Source of the DNA: Prevotellaceae bacterium UBA3646 | GTDB taxonomy: Bacteria > Bacteroidota > Bacteroidia > Bacteroidales > Bacteroidaceae | Length of the DNA stretch: 26,523 nt | NCBI GenBank assembly: GCA_002373535.1 | Contig: DFKL01000026.1 | Coordinates: 287-26,809 of the forward strand | Reading direction: 5' to 3' | In this document: piece after piece, positions 1 through 8,868 of the stretch | How positions within the stretch are numbered: position 1 is the first letter of the stretch | Layout of the letters: each line of letters opens with the position of its first letter | Program-made: the position numbers and the translations under genes | The notes under the pieces: model-generated | What the model saw: only the letters and a program-made list of their open reading frames with translations | The model's database searches: none | What the model was told of the DNA's origin: nothing

Positions 1-1980
1 CCCAAGGACCCGAAGAACCAATGGCTGAAGGGGCACAAGGTGACCGTACCCCTGGTAGGCCGCGTGATTCCCGTCATCGAGGACAGATATGTGGACATCG
101 AGTTCGGCACCGGCTGTCTGAAAGTGACTCCTGCACACGACGTCAACGACTATAACCTGGGCAAGACGCACAACCTGGAGACCATAGACATCTTCAATCC
201 CGACGGCACTATAAGCGAGGCAGCCGGCATGTACATCGGCATGGACCGCAACGACGTACGCAGGCAGATTGCCGCCGACCTGCAGGATGCCGGACTCATG
301 GATCACATAGAGGACTATGAGAACAAGGTAGGATACAGCGAGCGCAACCCCGACGTCGCAGTAGAGCCGCGCCTGTGCATGCAGTGGTACCTGAGCATGC
401 AGCACTTTGCAGACATAGCTCTGCCGCCAGTACTGGACGGTAAGATAAAGTTCCATCCGCAGAAGTATGTCACCACATACCGCAACTGGCTGGAGAACAT
501 CGACGACTGGTGCATAAGCCGCCAGCTATGGTGGGGGCACAGGATTCCTGCGTACTATGTGGACGGTGTGAAGACAGACGGCGATGAGCAGTTTGTCGTA
601 GCCATGGATGCCGAGGAGGCCCTTGCAAAGGCAAAGGCCAAGTTCGGCGATCACATCACCGCCGCAGACCTTCGCCACGACGAGGATGCACTGGACACAT
701 GGTTCTCGTCATGGCTGTGGCCTATATCGCTGTTTGACGGAATCAACAATCCGGACAACGATGAGATAGGCTACTACTACCCCACTGCCGACCTGGTGAC
801 AGGTCCGGATATCATTTTCTTCTGGGTGGCACGCATGATCATGGCCGGTGAGGAATACATGGGTGACGTTCCTTTCCGCAACGTATACTTTACCGGTATC
901 GTACGCGACAACCTGGGCCGCAAGATGAGCAAGCAGCTGGGCAACAGCCCCGACCCTATCGGACTGATAGAGAAATACGGAGCTGACGGCGTGCGCATGG
1001 GTATGCTGCTTGCCGCACCGGCAGGCAACGACATCCTATTCGACGAGTCCTTGTGCGAACAGGGGCGCAACTTCTGCAACAAGATGTGGAACGCATTCCG
1101 TCTGGTCAAGGGATGGGAAACCGCCGACATACAACAGCCGTCCGTCAACAGTCATGCGGTAGCATGGATGCAGGCACAGATCCGCACTGCCGCCGCAGAG
1201 ATTGACGACCTGTATGGGAAATACCGTCTGAACGAGGCCCTGATGGCCGTATTCAAACTGTTCACTGACGAGTTCAGCGGCTGGTATCTGGAGATGATAA
1301 AACCTGAATACGACCGCGAGAAGAACTGCCCCAAGCCTTTGGACAAGGCGACGATGGATGCAACGCTAGATATCTTTGAACAGCTGATGAAACTCATCCA
1401 CCCGTTCATGCCGTTCATCACAGAGGAACTGTACCAGCATATAGCAGAGCGCAAGGACGGCGACAGCATCATGGTCAGCACACTCAGGCTGGATACTCCG
1501 ACGGAACAGGACGCACGCCTCATAGCCATCTACGAGCAGGGCAAGCAGGTAATATCAGGTGTCCGCGCCGTACGCCAGCAGAAGAACATCTCGCCACGCG
1601 AACCGCTGATACTGGAGGCACCGCAGGCGGCAGACAGCGTTGCCGTGCTCCTGAGCGACACCATCGTCAAGATGGCTGGCCTGAGCGAAATAAGACAGGT
1701 AGGGAAGAAGAGCGAGGGGACACAGTCGTTCCTGGTTGGTACTGACGAGTATGCTGTTCCTATAGGCTCGCTGATAGACGCAGAGGCAGAGATCAGGAAG
1801 GCCGAGACGGAAATACAGCGGTTGCAGGGCTTCAAGACAGGCATAGAGAAGAAGCTGGGCAACGAGCGCTTCGTACAGAATGCTCCAGCCCAGGTAGTCG
1901 AGCTTGAACGCAAGAAGCTGGCGGACGCAGAGAGCAAGATTGCCGCACTGCAGGAAACCATCAGGTCGCTGAAGGCGTAG
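1..1980 (+). CDS. valS: Valyl-tRNA synthetase, C-terminal part (5' end outside window)
   Basis: Cytoplasmic class I aminoacyl-tRNA synthetase that charges tRNA-Val with valine. The reading frame is open from base 1 (first residues PKDPKNQWLKGHKV), so the N-terminal part, including the HIGH motif and the first part of the editing domain, lies outside the window. Visible features are the end of the CP1 editing domain (GTGCLKVTPAHDVNDY), the ValRS-type sequence CISRQLWWGHRIPAYY, the KMSK ATP-binding loop (bases 922-933), the helical anticodon-binding domain (HPFMPFITEELYQH), and a C-terminal coiled-coil arm rich in Lys and Glu that ends in ALQETIRSLKA, as in full-length ValRS. The next gene, sppA, starts 39 bases downstream on the same strand, so co-transcription is possible. 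The identification is secure. The only anomaly is truncation by the window edge. Confidence 0.97.
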   Translation, partial: PKDPKNQWLKGHKVTVPLVGRVIPVIEDRYVDIEFGTGCLKVTPAHDVNDYNLGKTHNLETIDIFNPDGTISEAAGMYIGMDRNDVRRQIAADLQDAGLMDHIEDYENKVGYSERNPDVAVEPRLCMQWYLSMQHFADIALPPVLDGKIKFHPQKYVTTYRNWLENIDDWCISRQLWWGHRIPAYYVDGVKTDGDEQFVVAMDAEEALAKAKAKFGDHITAADLRHDEDALDTWFSSWLWPISLFDGINNPDNDEIGYYYPTADLVTGPDIIFFWVARMIMAGEEYMGDVPFRNVYFTGIVRDNLGRKMSKQLGNSPDPIGLIEKYGADGVRMGMLLAAPAGNDILFDESLCEQGRNFCNKMWNAFRLVKGWETADIQQPSVNSHAVAWMQAQIRTAAAEIDDLYGKYRLNEALMAVFKLFTDEFSGWYLEMIKPEYDREKNCPKPLDKATMDATLDIFEQLMKLIHPFMPFITEELYQHIAERKDGDSIMVSTLRLDTPTEQDARLIAIYEQGKQVISGVRAVRQQKNISPREPLILEAPQAADSVAVLLSDTIVKMAGLSEIRQVGKKSEGTQSFLVGTDEYAVPIGSLIDAEAEIRKAETEIQRLQGFKTGIEKKLGNERFVQNAPAQVVELERKKLADAESKIAALQETIRSLKA

Positions 1981-2019
1981 GAAGATACCGAGAATATATA
2001 AACATCAAAAAAAACGAAT

Positions 2020-3789
2020 ATGAAATCATTTTTCAAGCAAGTACTTGCAACCGTCGTTGGTCTGGTATTGGTATGCATCGCATTCTCCATCCTCTCCATC
2101 GTCACTATTGCCGGAATGGTAGCTACGAGCGGAGCTTCCAAGAGCATTGAAGACAAGTCTGTCCTGCGCATCAACCTGCAGGGCACCATCGAGGAGCGCG
2201 CCGGCGAGACAGATCCCCTGGCAATGCTGAGCGGGAACGAAATCACATCTATCGGTCTCGACGAGGCGATGGATGCAATCAGCAAGGCCGCCAAGAACGA
2301 CAAGATAAAGGGCATCTACCTGGAAGGCGGCGCCATTGCCGCTACACCGGCCATGATGGAGGAACTGCGTCACGCCCTGCTCGAGTTCAAGAAGAGCGGC
2401 AAGTGGATCATGGCCTATGGCGACGTCTACACCAAGGGTGCATACTACCTGTGCTCTACGGCCGACACCGTAATGCTGAACCCCATCGGCATGCTGGACT
2501 GGAGCGGTATGGCCAGCCAGCCCATCTTCTTCAAGGAGACACTGGAGAAAGTAGGCGTACGCATGCAGGTCTTCAAGGTAGGCACGTTCAAGAGCGCGGT
2601 GGAGCCATTCACAAAGACACAGATGAGCGAGCCCAACCGCCTGCAGGTCACCAGCTACCTTGGCAGCATATGGAACACCATGCTGCAGGACGTAGCCGCA
2701 TCGCGCAAGTTTAAGGTCGACCGCCTCAACAGCATGGCAGACACCATGACAGTGTTCACCGACCCGGCAGACGCACTGAAGGCAGGCATGGTAGACAAGC
2801 TGTGCTACATAAGCGACGTACGCAAGGTTCTGCAGAGAAAGCTGAAGCTGGACGAGGACGAGGACATCAAGTTCGTAAGCATACAGGACGTAGCCAACAG
2901 CGAGACCCTGGCAGAGAAGGAGGATGACGAGATAGCTGTCTACTATGCATACGGCGACATCGTCGACGACGTTGAATCCGGCATACGGCAGGAGCACCAG
3001 ATTGTAGGCAAGAGCGTGACCACGGACCTGAAGGAACTGCGCGAGGACGACGACGTAAAGGCTGTCGTACTGCGTGTCAACTCGGGCGGTGGCAGCGCAT
3101 ACGCCAGCGAACAGATATGGCACGAGATTACCCTCCTGTCCGAGAAGAAACCCGTAGTCGTATCCATGGGCGGCATGGCAGCCAGCGGAGGATACTACAT
3201 AAGCTGCGGCGCCAACAAGATATTTGCCGAGAAATCCACGCTGACAGGCAGTATCGGCATCTTTGGCATGATACCCGATGCAAGCGAGCTGCTCACCGAC
3301 AAGCTGGGCCTGCACTTCGACTGCGTAAAGACCAACAAATTCAGTGACTTCGGCGCGACTGGCCGTCCGTTCAACGAGGAGGAGGGCGCGCTGCTGCAGG
3401 CACACGTTGAGAAAGGCTACCGTCTGTTCCTCTCACGCGTCGCCCTGGGCCGCAAGATGAAGACCGCCCAGGTAGACAGCATAGGACAGGGCCGCGTATG
3501 GACAGGCGAGCAGGCACTGAAGATCGGTCTCGTGGACGAGATAGGTGACCTGAGCGATGCCATCAAGGCCGCTGCCAAGCTGGCCAAGACGAAGAAATAC
3601 AGCGTTGGCCGCTACCCTGCCCCGGAGAACTGGCTGCAGACCATGCTCAAAGACCAGAAGTCGTCCTACCTGGAAAGCAGGCTCAAAGACATGCTGGGCA
3701 TCAACTACGATGCCCTGCGCATACTGCGCAAGCTGCAAGGACAGTCTGCAATACAGGCAAGAATACCATTCGACCCCAATATCAGGTAG
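2020..3789 (+). CDS. sppA: Signal peptide peptidase SppA, 67K type
   Basis: Inner-membrane serine protease that degrades cleaved signal peptides. The 589-residue length and tandem-domain layout fit the long (67K) SppA form. An N-terminal hydrophobic anchor spans about residues 7-33. The first domain carries the conserved VGTFKSAVEPF segment, with the likely general base Lys191, corresponding to the catalytic Lys of E. coli SppA. The second domain carries VNSGGGSAYASE and then MGGMAASGGYYIS, with the likely nucleophile Ser389, followed by the STLTGSIGIFGM segment. Both catalytic residues are therefore present. The ATG at 2020 is preceded by an A-rich stretch (aaaaaaaacgaat), as is common in Bacteroidetes, which rarely use strong Shine-Dalgarno sites. 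It is followed after 45 bases by the DUF5687 gene on the same strand. Confidence 0.96.
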   Translation: MKSFFKQVLATVVGLVLVCIAFSILSIVTIAGMVATSGASKSIEDKSVLRINLQGTIEERAGETDPLAMLSGNEITSIGLDEAMDAISKAAKNDKIKGIYLEGGAIAATPAMMEELRHALLEFKKSGKWIMAYGDVYTKGAYYLCSTADTVMLNPIGMLDWSGMASQPIFFKETLEKVGVRMQVFKVGTFKSAVEPFTKTQMSEPNRLQVTSYLGSIWNTMLQDVAASRKFKVDRLNSMADTMTVFTDPADALKAGMVDKLCYISDVRKVLQRKLKLDEDEDIKFVSIQDVANSETLAEKEDDEIAVYYAYGDIVDDVESGIRQEHQIVGKSVTTDLKELREDDDVKAVVLRVNSGGGSAYASEQIWHEITLLSEKKPVVVSMGGMAASGGYYISCGANKIFAEKSTLTGSIGIFGMIPDASELLTDKLGLHFDCVKTNKFSDFGATGRPFNEEEGALLQAHVEKGYRLFLSRVALGRKMKTAQVDSIGQGRVWTGEQALKIGLVDEIGDLSDAIKAAAKLAKTKKYSVGRYPAPENWLQTMLKDQKSSYLESRLKDMLGINYDALRILRKLQGQSAIQARIPFDPNIR

Positions 3790-3834
3790 TCCTGCACACG
3801 AAAACGACTCAAAGCATCATATTAAGACATCCGT

Positions 3835-5370
3835 ATGACCAGATACCAGCTATACAAGCTGCTCAGGCACAACGACGACCTGCGCGAAAGCCGTCACCCG
3901 ATGTTCCAGAAGAATCTGTTCATGAAGATCCTGATCGGATTCATGTTCGTATACTATGCCGCCATTCTCCTGCTGCTGGGCATAACCCTGCCCATGGGAT
4001 TCAGCGGCATGTACAACGGCGTTGCCGCATTCCACGTGCTGGACGGCTTTGTGCTGACAGTCATAGTCTGCGACTTCTGGTGCAGGTTCGTACTGCAGGA
4101 GACTCCGGCACACCAGGTCAAGCCCTACAGGCTGCTACCCGTCAGGCGCAGCTTCCTGCTGAACGTCTATCTGGTACGGGCGGCACTCAGCTGGGGCAAC
4201 CTCTTCTGGGGATTCATGCTCGTCCCGTTCGGTCTGATGACCATTCCCAACCTGCTGGGGTGGTCGGGACTGGCAGGATGGTGGCTGGGATGGTGGCTGC
4301 TGATTGTCGCCAACAGCTACATGTATATGCTCACACGCGCCATGTGCATGAAGAACGTCGCATGGGCGCTGGTCCCACTGACCATACACATACTGCTCCT
4401 CTCATTCCTGATCCTGGAACCCTCCACATGGTCCTTCTGGGAGCCCATGACACACTGGCAGCGCGACATAGACATGGCCAGCACGCTCCTGATGTACGAC
4501 TTCGCACGATGGAAGGCATGGCCATACCTGACGCTGACCTGCATAATAGCACTGTCGTACCTGCTCAACTACCACATACAGGGACGCATGCTGTACCACG
4601 AAGTCGGAAAGCAGGAAAACGTAAAGGTCAGCAGCACCACATCCATCAACTGGCTCAACCGCTACGGCGCACTGGGCGAGTATCTGAAGATGGAGATCAA
4701 GCTACGACTGCGCAACCGTCAGGTCAGGATGCAGTTCTTCGTCGGGCTGGGACTCATGACGATGCTGAGCCTGCTCCTGGACTTTAGCGACATATACGAC
4801 AACGCGTTCATGACATCCTTCATCTGCCTCTACGACTATATCGTACTGGGAATGATGACACTGATAACCATACTGTGCTACGAGGGGAACTACATGGACG
4901 GACTGATGTCGCGTCGCGAAAGCATATACGAACTGCTGCGTGCCAAGTACTACTTCAACGTATTGCTGTTGCTCGTACCCATCATCCTGCTCATCCCGTC
5001 CATAGTGATAGGCAAGATAGGCATCTGGATGAACCTGGGCTACCTGCTGTTCACGGCCGGAGTCCTGTACCCCATGATCTTCCAGCTGGCAGTATACAAC
5101 AGCAACACGCTGCCCCTGAACCAGAAGCTGACAGGCAAGCAGGCAAATACCATGCAGAACATCGTCAGCATGCTGGTGCTGTTCCTGCCCATAGGATTCG
5201 AGAAGCTGATGATACTGCTCGCCGGCGACCCTTGGGGCTATGTCGTACTGATGGTGACTGGCATTGCAGGTCTGCTCACGCACAAGTGGTGGCTGCGCAA
5301 CATATACCGTCGCTTCATAGCACGACGCTATCGCAACATGGAAGGCTTCCGCCTGACAAAGAATTCCTGA
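3835..5370 (+). CDS. DUF5687-type membrane protein, probable ABC permease partner
   Basis: A 511-residue polytopic inner-membrane protein. Many hydrophobic segments are visible, for example around residues 31-60 (KILIGFMFVYYAAILLLLG), 62-85, 117-165, 180-200, 225-245, and several from 300 to the end. It resembles the Bacteroidetes family DUF5687 (from recall: N-terminal 'RHPMFQKN' region followed by a hydrophobic block). The gene is followed 21 bases later by an ABC ATPase with no membrane domain of its own, so the two probably form one ABC-2-like exporter or membrane-integrity complex (inference from context). No substrate-binding protein is encoded nearby, which argues against an importer. 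The substrate is unknown. The family name is fairly likely, but the transport role is inferred. Confidence 0.8.
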   Translation: MTRYQLYKLLRHNDDLRESRHPMFQKNLFMKILIGFMFVYYAAILLLLGITLPMGFSGMYNGVAAFHVLDGFVLTVIVCDFWCRFVLQETPAHQVKPYRLLPVRRSFLLNVYLVRAALSWGNLFWGFMLVPFGLMTIPNLLGWSGLAGWWLGWWLLIVANSYMYMLTRAMCMKNVAWALVPLTIHILLLSFLILEPSTWSFWEPMTHWQRDIDMASTLLMYDFARWKAWPYLTLTCIIALSYLLNYHIQGRMLYHEVGKQENVKVSSTTSINWLNRYGALGEYLKMEIKLRLRNRQVRMQFFVGLGLMTMLSLLLDFSDIYDNAFMTSFICLYDYIVLGMMTLITILCYEGNYMDGLMSRRESIYELLRAKYYFNVLLLLVPIILLIPSIVIGKIGIWMNLGYLLFTAGVLYPMIFQLAVYNSNTLPLNQKLTGKQANTMQNIVSMLVLFLPIGFEKLMILLAGDPWGYVVLMVTGIAGLLTHKWWLRNIYRRFIARRYRNMEGFRLTKNS

Positions 5371-5391
5371 TATTTGAAAAAAGAAACGGCA

Positions 5392-6102
5392 ATGATACAG
5401 ATTAACAATATCCGCAAGACGTTCGGCCCGAAGACGGCAGTCGACATAAACGACTTCACCATACTACAGGGACAGATGCTGGGCCTGGTAGGCAACAACG
5501 GTGCAGGGAAGAGCACGCTGTTCCGCCTGCTGCTGGACCTGATAGAGCCTGACAAGGACCAGAAGGACAAGCCGCGCATCGTAAACTGCGGGGTGGAAGT
5601 CAATGCCACCGAGGAGTGGAAGGACTGGACGGGAGCCTTTCTGGACGAGAGTTTCCTGATAGACTACCTGACCCCCGACGAGTACCTGCACTTCGTCTCG
5701 CAGATAAGCAATATAGACCCCGAGGGCGAGAAACAACTGGTTGAGGAAAGCAGCCATTTCCTGTCCGGCGAGATACTGGGGCAGAAGAAGCTGATACGCA
5801 ACCTCTCGGCCGGCCAGAAGCAGAAACTGGGAACCCTGTCGGCCATGGCCTCACGACCCAGGATACTGATACTGGACGAGCCGTTCAACTTCCTGGACCC
5901 GACAAGCCAGAACGCACTGAAGGCCCTGCTCACCGACTACAACCGCAAGAGCGGTGCCACCATCCTGATATCCAGCCACAACCTGCAGCACACCATCGAG
6001 ATATGTCCGCGCATCGCACTGATGGAAAACGGCCGCATAATCCGTGATATAGACAACACCACAGGCTCTGCATTGCAGGAGTTGGAAGAATATTTTGCAT
6101 AG
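5392..6102 (+). CDS. ABC transporter ATP-binding protein
   Basis: A 236-residue soluble nucleotide-binding domain that hydrolyses ATP to drive a membrane partner, presumably the DUF5687 protein encoded just upstream. Motifs in order are Walker A GNNGAGKST (residues 34-42), an acidic insert and Q-loop region (GAFLDESFLIDYLTPDEY), the signature LSAGQKQKL, Walker B ILILDEP (Asp162-Glu163), D-loop NFLD, and H-loop ISSHNLQHT. All are intact, so the protein should be active. I chose the ATG at 5392 because MIQINNIRKTFG is the usual beginning of this family. An upstream in-frame TTG at 5374 would add six residues lying almost on the stop codon of the previous gene. It is the last gene of the run and is followed by a terminator hairpin. 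Confidence 0.93.
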   Translation: MIQINNIRKTFGPKTAVDINDFTILQGQMLGLVGNNGAGKSTLFRLLLDLIEPDKDQKDKPRIVNCGVEVNATEEWKDWTGAFLDESFLIDYLTPDEYLHFVSQISNIDPEGEKQLVEESSHFLSGEILGQKKLIRNLSAGQKQKLGTLSAMASRPRILILDEPFNFLDPTSQNALKALLTDYNRKSGATILISSHNLQHTIEICPRIALMENGRIIRDIDNTTGSALQELEEYFA

Positions 6103-6142
6103 AAAGCCCACCCTACCACCTGAGGAAGATACTTCACAAAAT

Positions 6143-6175
6143 AAAAATCCCCGACATCACTGCCGGGGATTTTTT
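6143..6175. terminator. Bidirectional rho-independent terminator
   Basis: A perfect 11-bp stem (6143-6153 AAAAATCCCCG with 6164-6174 CGGGGATTTTT) and a 10-base loop. The right arm runs into T6 on the + strand, and the A5 at the left gives a T-run on the minus strand. It lies between the convergent ABC ATPase and C10 protease genes and can stop transcription from both sides. Confidence 0.9.
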
Positions 6176-6187
6176 CTATACATCACA

Positions 6188-7882
6188 CTATTGCCTTATT
6201 ATCTTACGCCCGTTCCTGATATATATGCCAGGACTGCTGGGCATAGTGACCACCCTTCCGTTCAGGTCGTACAAGCGGTCATCACCAGCCTTAGCAGCAG
6301 CGGCAGGAACCAAATCCACGATGGCAGTACGACCGCCGGGAGTCACCACTGTAGGCACACCGCTGTCAAAACCTACCACGGCATACTCGTAGTCCGCAGG
6401 CAGCAAGAACTCCTGCCAGGCAGAGAACGTGCCTGAGCTATACGTCGTAGAGTAGACCGGATGCACCTCGTACTTTCCAGACAACGTGGCAGGAGGATCG
6501 TAGCTGAAAGCCAGTTTCGAGAATCCGTATCCGATGCCCACTGACTGTCCGATGGCACCGGCACTGACCGTCTGTACCACCCTGCCGTCCGCGACCAGGC
6601 TGAAACCCACCCCCAGCTTGGATGCGGCAGTGTTGGGCGTAGCCCTGGTACCGTAGTTCATAAACGGCACGTCGACCTTCAGGGACGTTTCCTCAACCTC
6701 TACCTTATACCCGTCAGACAATCCCAGCAGGATACTGGTCTTGCCAGGGTCACCGGTCTGCGTCTTGCGCATATCAGAGACTATACACTGTCCCTCGGTA
6801 AATCCGAGGCTCAGGCTACTGCCACCCGTGCCCTGCTCCTTAGGCCTGAGCGCATCCTGTCCGGTTAGCAGGTAATAGCCGTCACCCGTGCCGCTCCAAC
6901 CCCAGTTGAAGTGATAGTATCCGTCCTTGTCATACCCGTCACAGATAAAGGCATGCCCCTCGTCCTTGACCGTATGTCCCGTATAGAATACGGGGCGTCC
7001 CGCATCCAGTTCGTCCAGTATGAGGCGTTCCCACTGTTCGTCCGTAAAGAACACACGCGGGTTGTTCTTCATGGCCTTGGAGTAGCTGAAATACGAAATC
7101 ATCGCAAACGGAACCAGTATGCCGCTGGCACCTGAAGACGCAGCACCGTATTTCATCTCGACACTGACGCCGCAGTCCTTCATCAGCAAGGCGACGGCAT
7201 CTGCAGCCTGCCCCGCAGACTCCTCCGTATACTCGTCCTGCATGTAGTTCCAGCCATAGGTATGCTCGCTGAAATTTGCAGTAATCGTCTGCCCCGACCC
7301 GCTGTCGGTATACGTCTTGGTATTCGTTCCCGTCACGGGCCACTGGTGATAGTTCATTATCTGCGCCATGGCCGTTGCCACGCAGCCCGTAGGTGCCTTC
7401 CTCGTACCAAAGGCAGGACAGTCGCTGTTGTACGGAGCCGTCTGTCCCCACAGCGAGGTAATAAGCGGTGCCACCGGAGCATGCTCTATGGCCGAAGCCC
7501 TGGATATCGACACACCCAGCCTGATAGCCTTGTGTATATCGCTCTGGTACTGCGACAGCCACCACTTCAGCGGCTCGGGAGCCTGGCTGTACGAAAACGA
7601 GCTGTTCGCGGAATAGCCCAACAGGGCTGGAGCACAGTCGTCGGCACTCAGTATACAGAAACCTGCATCCGAGTCTATATTCATCACATACAGCAGGTTA
7701 TCGCCATCCCTCTCGCCCACATAGGCCAATGTATACCTTGGCAAAGCGGCACTACTGCCGGCCATGCCGCGCGCACTGGCACCGTTCAGGCGCTGCAGGG
7801 CCTCCTGCGGCGTAAGCTGGCGCCCCCATGCTGCAAACGACAGCAGAGCGACAATCAATGTCAGGTAACGTTTCATCATCAT
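6188..7882 (-). CDS. Secreted C10-family cysteine protease (locus 1)
   Basis: An exported papain-fold protease of MEROPS family C10 (streptopain, interpain). A signal peptide (MKRYLTLIVALLSFAAWG) is followed by an inhibitory prodomain region (RQLTPQEALQRL to about residue 140). The catalytic domain contains PTGCVATAMAQIMNY with nucleophile Cys167 and EGHAFICDGYD with His310, then the hallmark FNWGWSG. The C-terminus (LYDLNGRVV...GIYIRNGRKIIRQ) looks like a short type A sorting tail of the type IX secretion system, or a remnant of one. It is the last gene of locus 1 and is separated from the lipoprotein gene by a strong hairpin. Several starts are possible: a TTG at 7888, or ATGs at 7882, 7879 and 7876. 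I used the first ATG. Likely substrates are extracellular proteins whose peptides the neighbouring SusCD pair could import (inference). Confidence 0.93.
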   Translation of the reverse strand: MMMKRYLTLIVALLSFAAWGRQLTPQEALQRLNGASARGMAGSSAALPRYTLAYVGERDGDNLLYVMNIDSDAGFCILSADDCAPALLGYSANSSFSYSQAPEPLKWWLSQYQSDIHKAIRLGVSISRASAIEHAPVAPLITSLWGQTAPYNSDCPAFGTRKAPTGCVATAMAQIMNYHQWPVTGTNTKTYTDSGSGQTITANFSEHTYGWNYMQDEYTEESAGQAADAVALLMKDCGVSVEMKYGAASSGASGILVPFAMISYFSYSKAMKNNPRVFFTDEQWERLILDELDAGRPVFYTGHTVKDEGHAFICDGYDKDGYYHFNWGWSGTGDGYYLLTGQDALRPKEQGTGGSSLSLGFTEGQCIVSDMRKTQTGDPGKTSILLGLSDGYKVEVEETSLKVDVPFMNYGTRATPNTAASKLGVGFSLVADGRVVQTVSAGAIGQSVGIGYGFSKLAFSYDPPATLSGKYEVHPVYSTTYSSGTFSAWQEFLLPADYEYAVVGFDSGVPTVVTPGGRTAIVDLVPAAAAKAGDDRLYDLNGRVVTMPSSPGIYIRNGRKIIRQ

Positions 7883-7911
7883 AAGCAAATACTGTATTTA
7901 TATTTTACACA

Positions 7912-7940
7912 GAGGGGAATGCTACGTACACATTCCCCTC
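7912..7940 (-). promoter_or_regulatory. Hairpin between lipoprotein and protease genes, locus 1
   Basis: A perfect 10-bp stem (GAGGGGAATG at 7912-7921, CATTCCCCTC at 7931-7940) with a 9-base loop, 30 bases upstream of the protease start. In the minus-strand transcript it is followed by TGTGTAAAATAT, not a clean T-run, so it is more likely a partial terminator, processing site or RNA stabiliser than a full stop. Locus 2 has an unrelated-sequence hairpin at the same place. Confidence 0.65.
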
Positions 7941-7980
7941 CTTATTATGTCCTAATATCGTTATATCTGACCGGAATCCG

Positions 7981-8844
7981 CTATTCCGTCAGTGACTCCG
8001 TCTCGGATGTCACCCACGGCTTCCTGGTCCACTTGACAGCGTCAAGGTACTGGACGCCCTCACCGAAGCTGCCGGCAGAAACCGTAACCTTCCATGTCCA
8101 GAAGAAGTAGTTTCCGTACTCCTCAGACTCCACATATCCCATCGGCTTGCTCTCGTTGATGGTCGTAGTCATCATACCATAGCTGGGATGTACGTAACCG
8201 CTTGCAATAGCCGTCTTGTGGACACCTGAGGCATCCGTGAACCAGAACTCCTGACCATCGTCATCCACGTCGAAATGGAAGTAATAGTGAGTGCCTTCGG
8301 CTATAAAGTCAGGTATACGGTACAGATTCTGATACTGAGAATACTCGATATCCGCATCCCAGCTTCCTCTCCATGCTACAGACGAGACAAAAGTAGCGGT
8401 TGCCACGACCTCGTAGTCCTCCTTGTAGATGGTAAAGTCGCATACGGCAGGCTGAGCCTCGGCCGAATAGGGCTGAGTGTACTTGGAGTCGATAGCCAGC
8501 TGTACCCTGTACGTCGTACACGGAATCATTCCCTCGCCCAAAGTCAGGGTTACCACTGCCTGCTTCTGACCGGCAGCAAACGTAACCGTCTCGGGCACCG
8601 TGACAAAGTCAGGCGCAGTGACGACCTTCAGCGGAACAGTCTGCTCCTCCGAGTCGTCTGTACGGCTCAGTGTCACCTGAACCTCGTTGGCATCCATGCC
8701 CAGCGTCATATTCTTCTCGCCTGTGAAGCCGATATTGTACTGGCCAGTCTCCCCGGCAGGAGTATACTCATAGTCATTGCCGTTGCACGAAGCCAGACCC
8801 AGTGCAACCACCAACGACAGGAAACCGAATTTTATCTTATTCAT
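7981..8844 (-). CDS. Surface lipoprotein of unknown family, SusE/F position (locus 1)
   Basis: A 287-residue predicted lipoprotein. The signal MNKIKFGFLSLVVALGLASC ends in a lipobox (LASC) followed by NGNDYE. The acidic positions after Cys resemble the Bacteroidetes lipoprotein export signal for surface display. Residues of about 50-130 form a beta-rich repeat-like segment (VQVTLSRTDDSEEQTVPLKV...VTFAAGQKQAVVTLTLGEGM), which looks like an Ig or Calx-beta-type fold. The C-terminal half has YRIPDFIAEGTHYYFHFDVDDDGQEFWFTDASG and ends with KWTRKPW. It is a clear paralogue of the protein at 20205-21086 (shared KEDY, LYR-PD, YFHF, EF-FTD-G and KPW motifs). By position it plays the SusE/F role, a surface ligand-binding partner of SusCD. 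I do not recognise a named family beyond that. Confidence 0.88.
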   Translation of the reverse strand: MNKIKFGFLSLVVALGLASCNGNDYEYTPAGETGQYNIGFTGEKNMTLGMDANEVQVTLSRTDDSEEQTVPLKVVTAPDFVTVPETVTFAAGQKQAVVTLTLGEGMIPCTTYRVQLAIDSKYTQPYSAEAQPAVCDFTIYKEDYEVVATATFVSSVAWRGSWDADIEYSQYQNLYRIPDFIAEGTHYYFHFDVDDDGQEFWFTDASGVHKTAIASGYVHPSYGMMTTTINESKPMGYVESEEYGNYFFWTWKVTVSAGSFGEGVQYLDAVKWTRKPWVTSETESLTE

Positions 8845-8868
8845 AATATTCTGTCTGCTAAAATGTTA

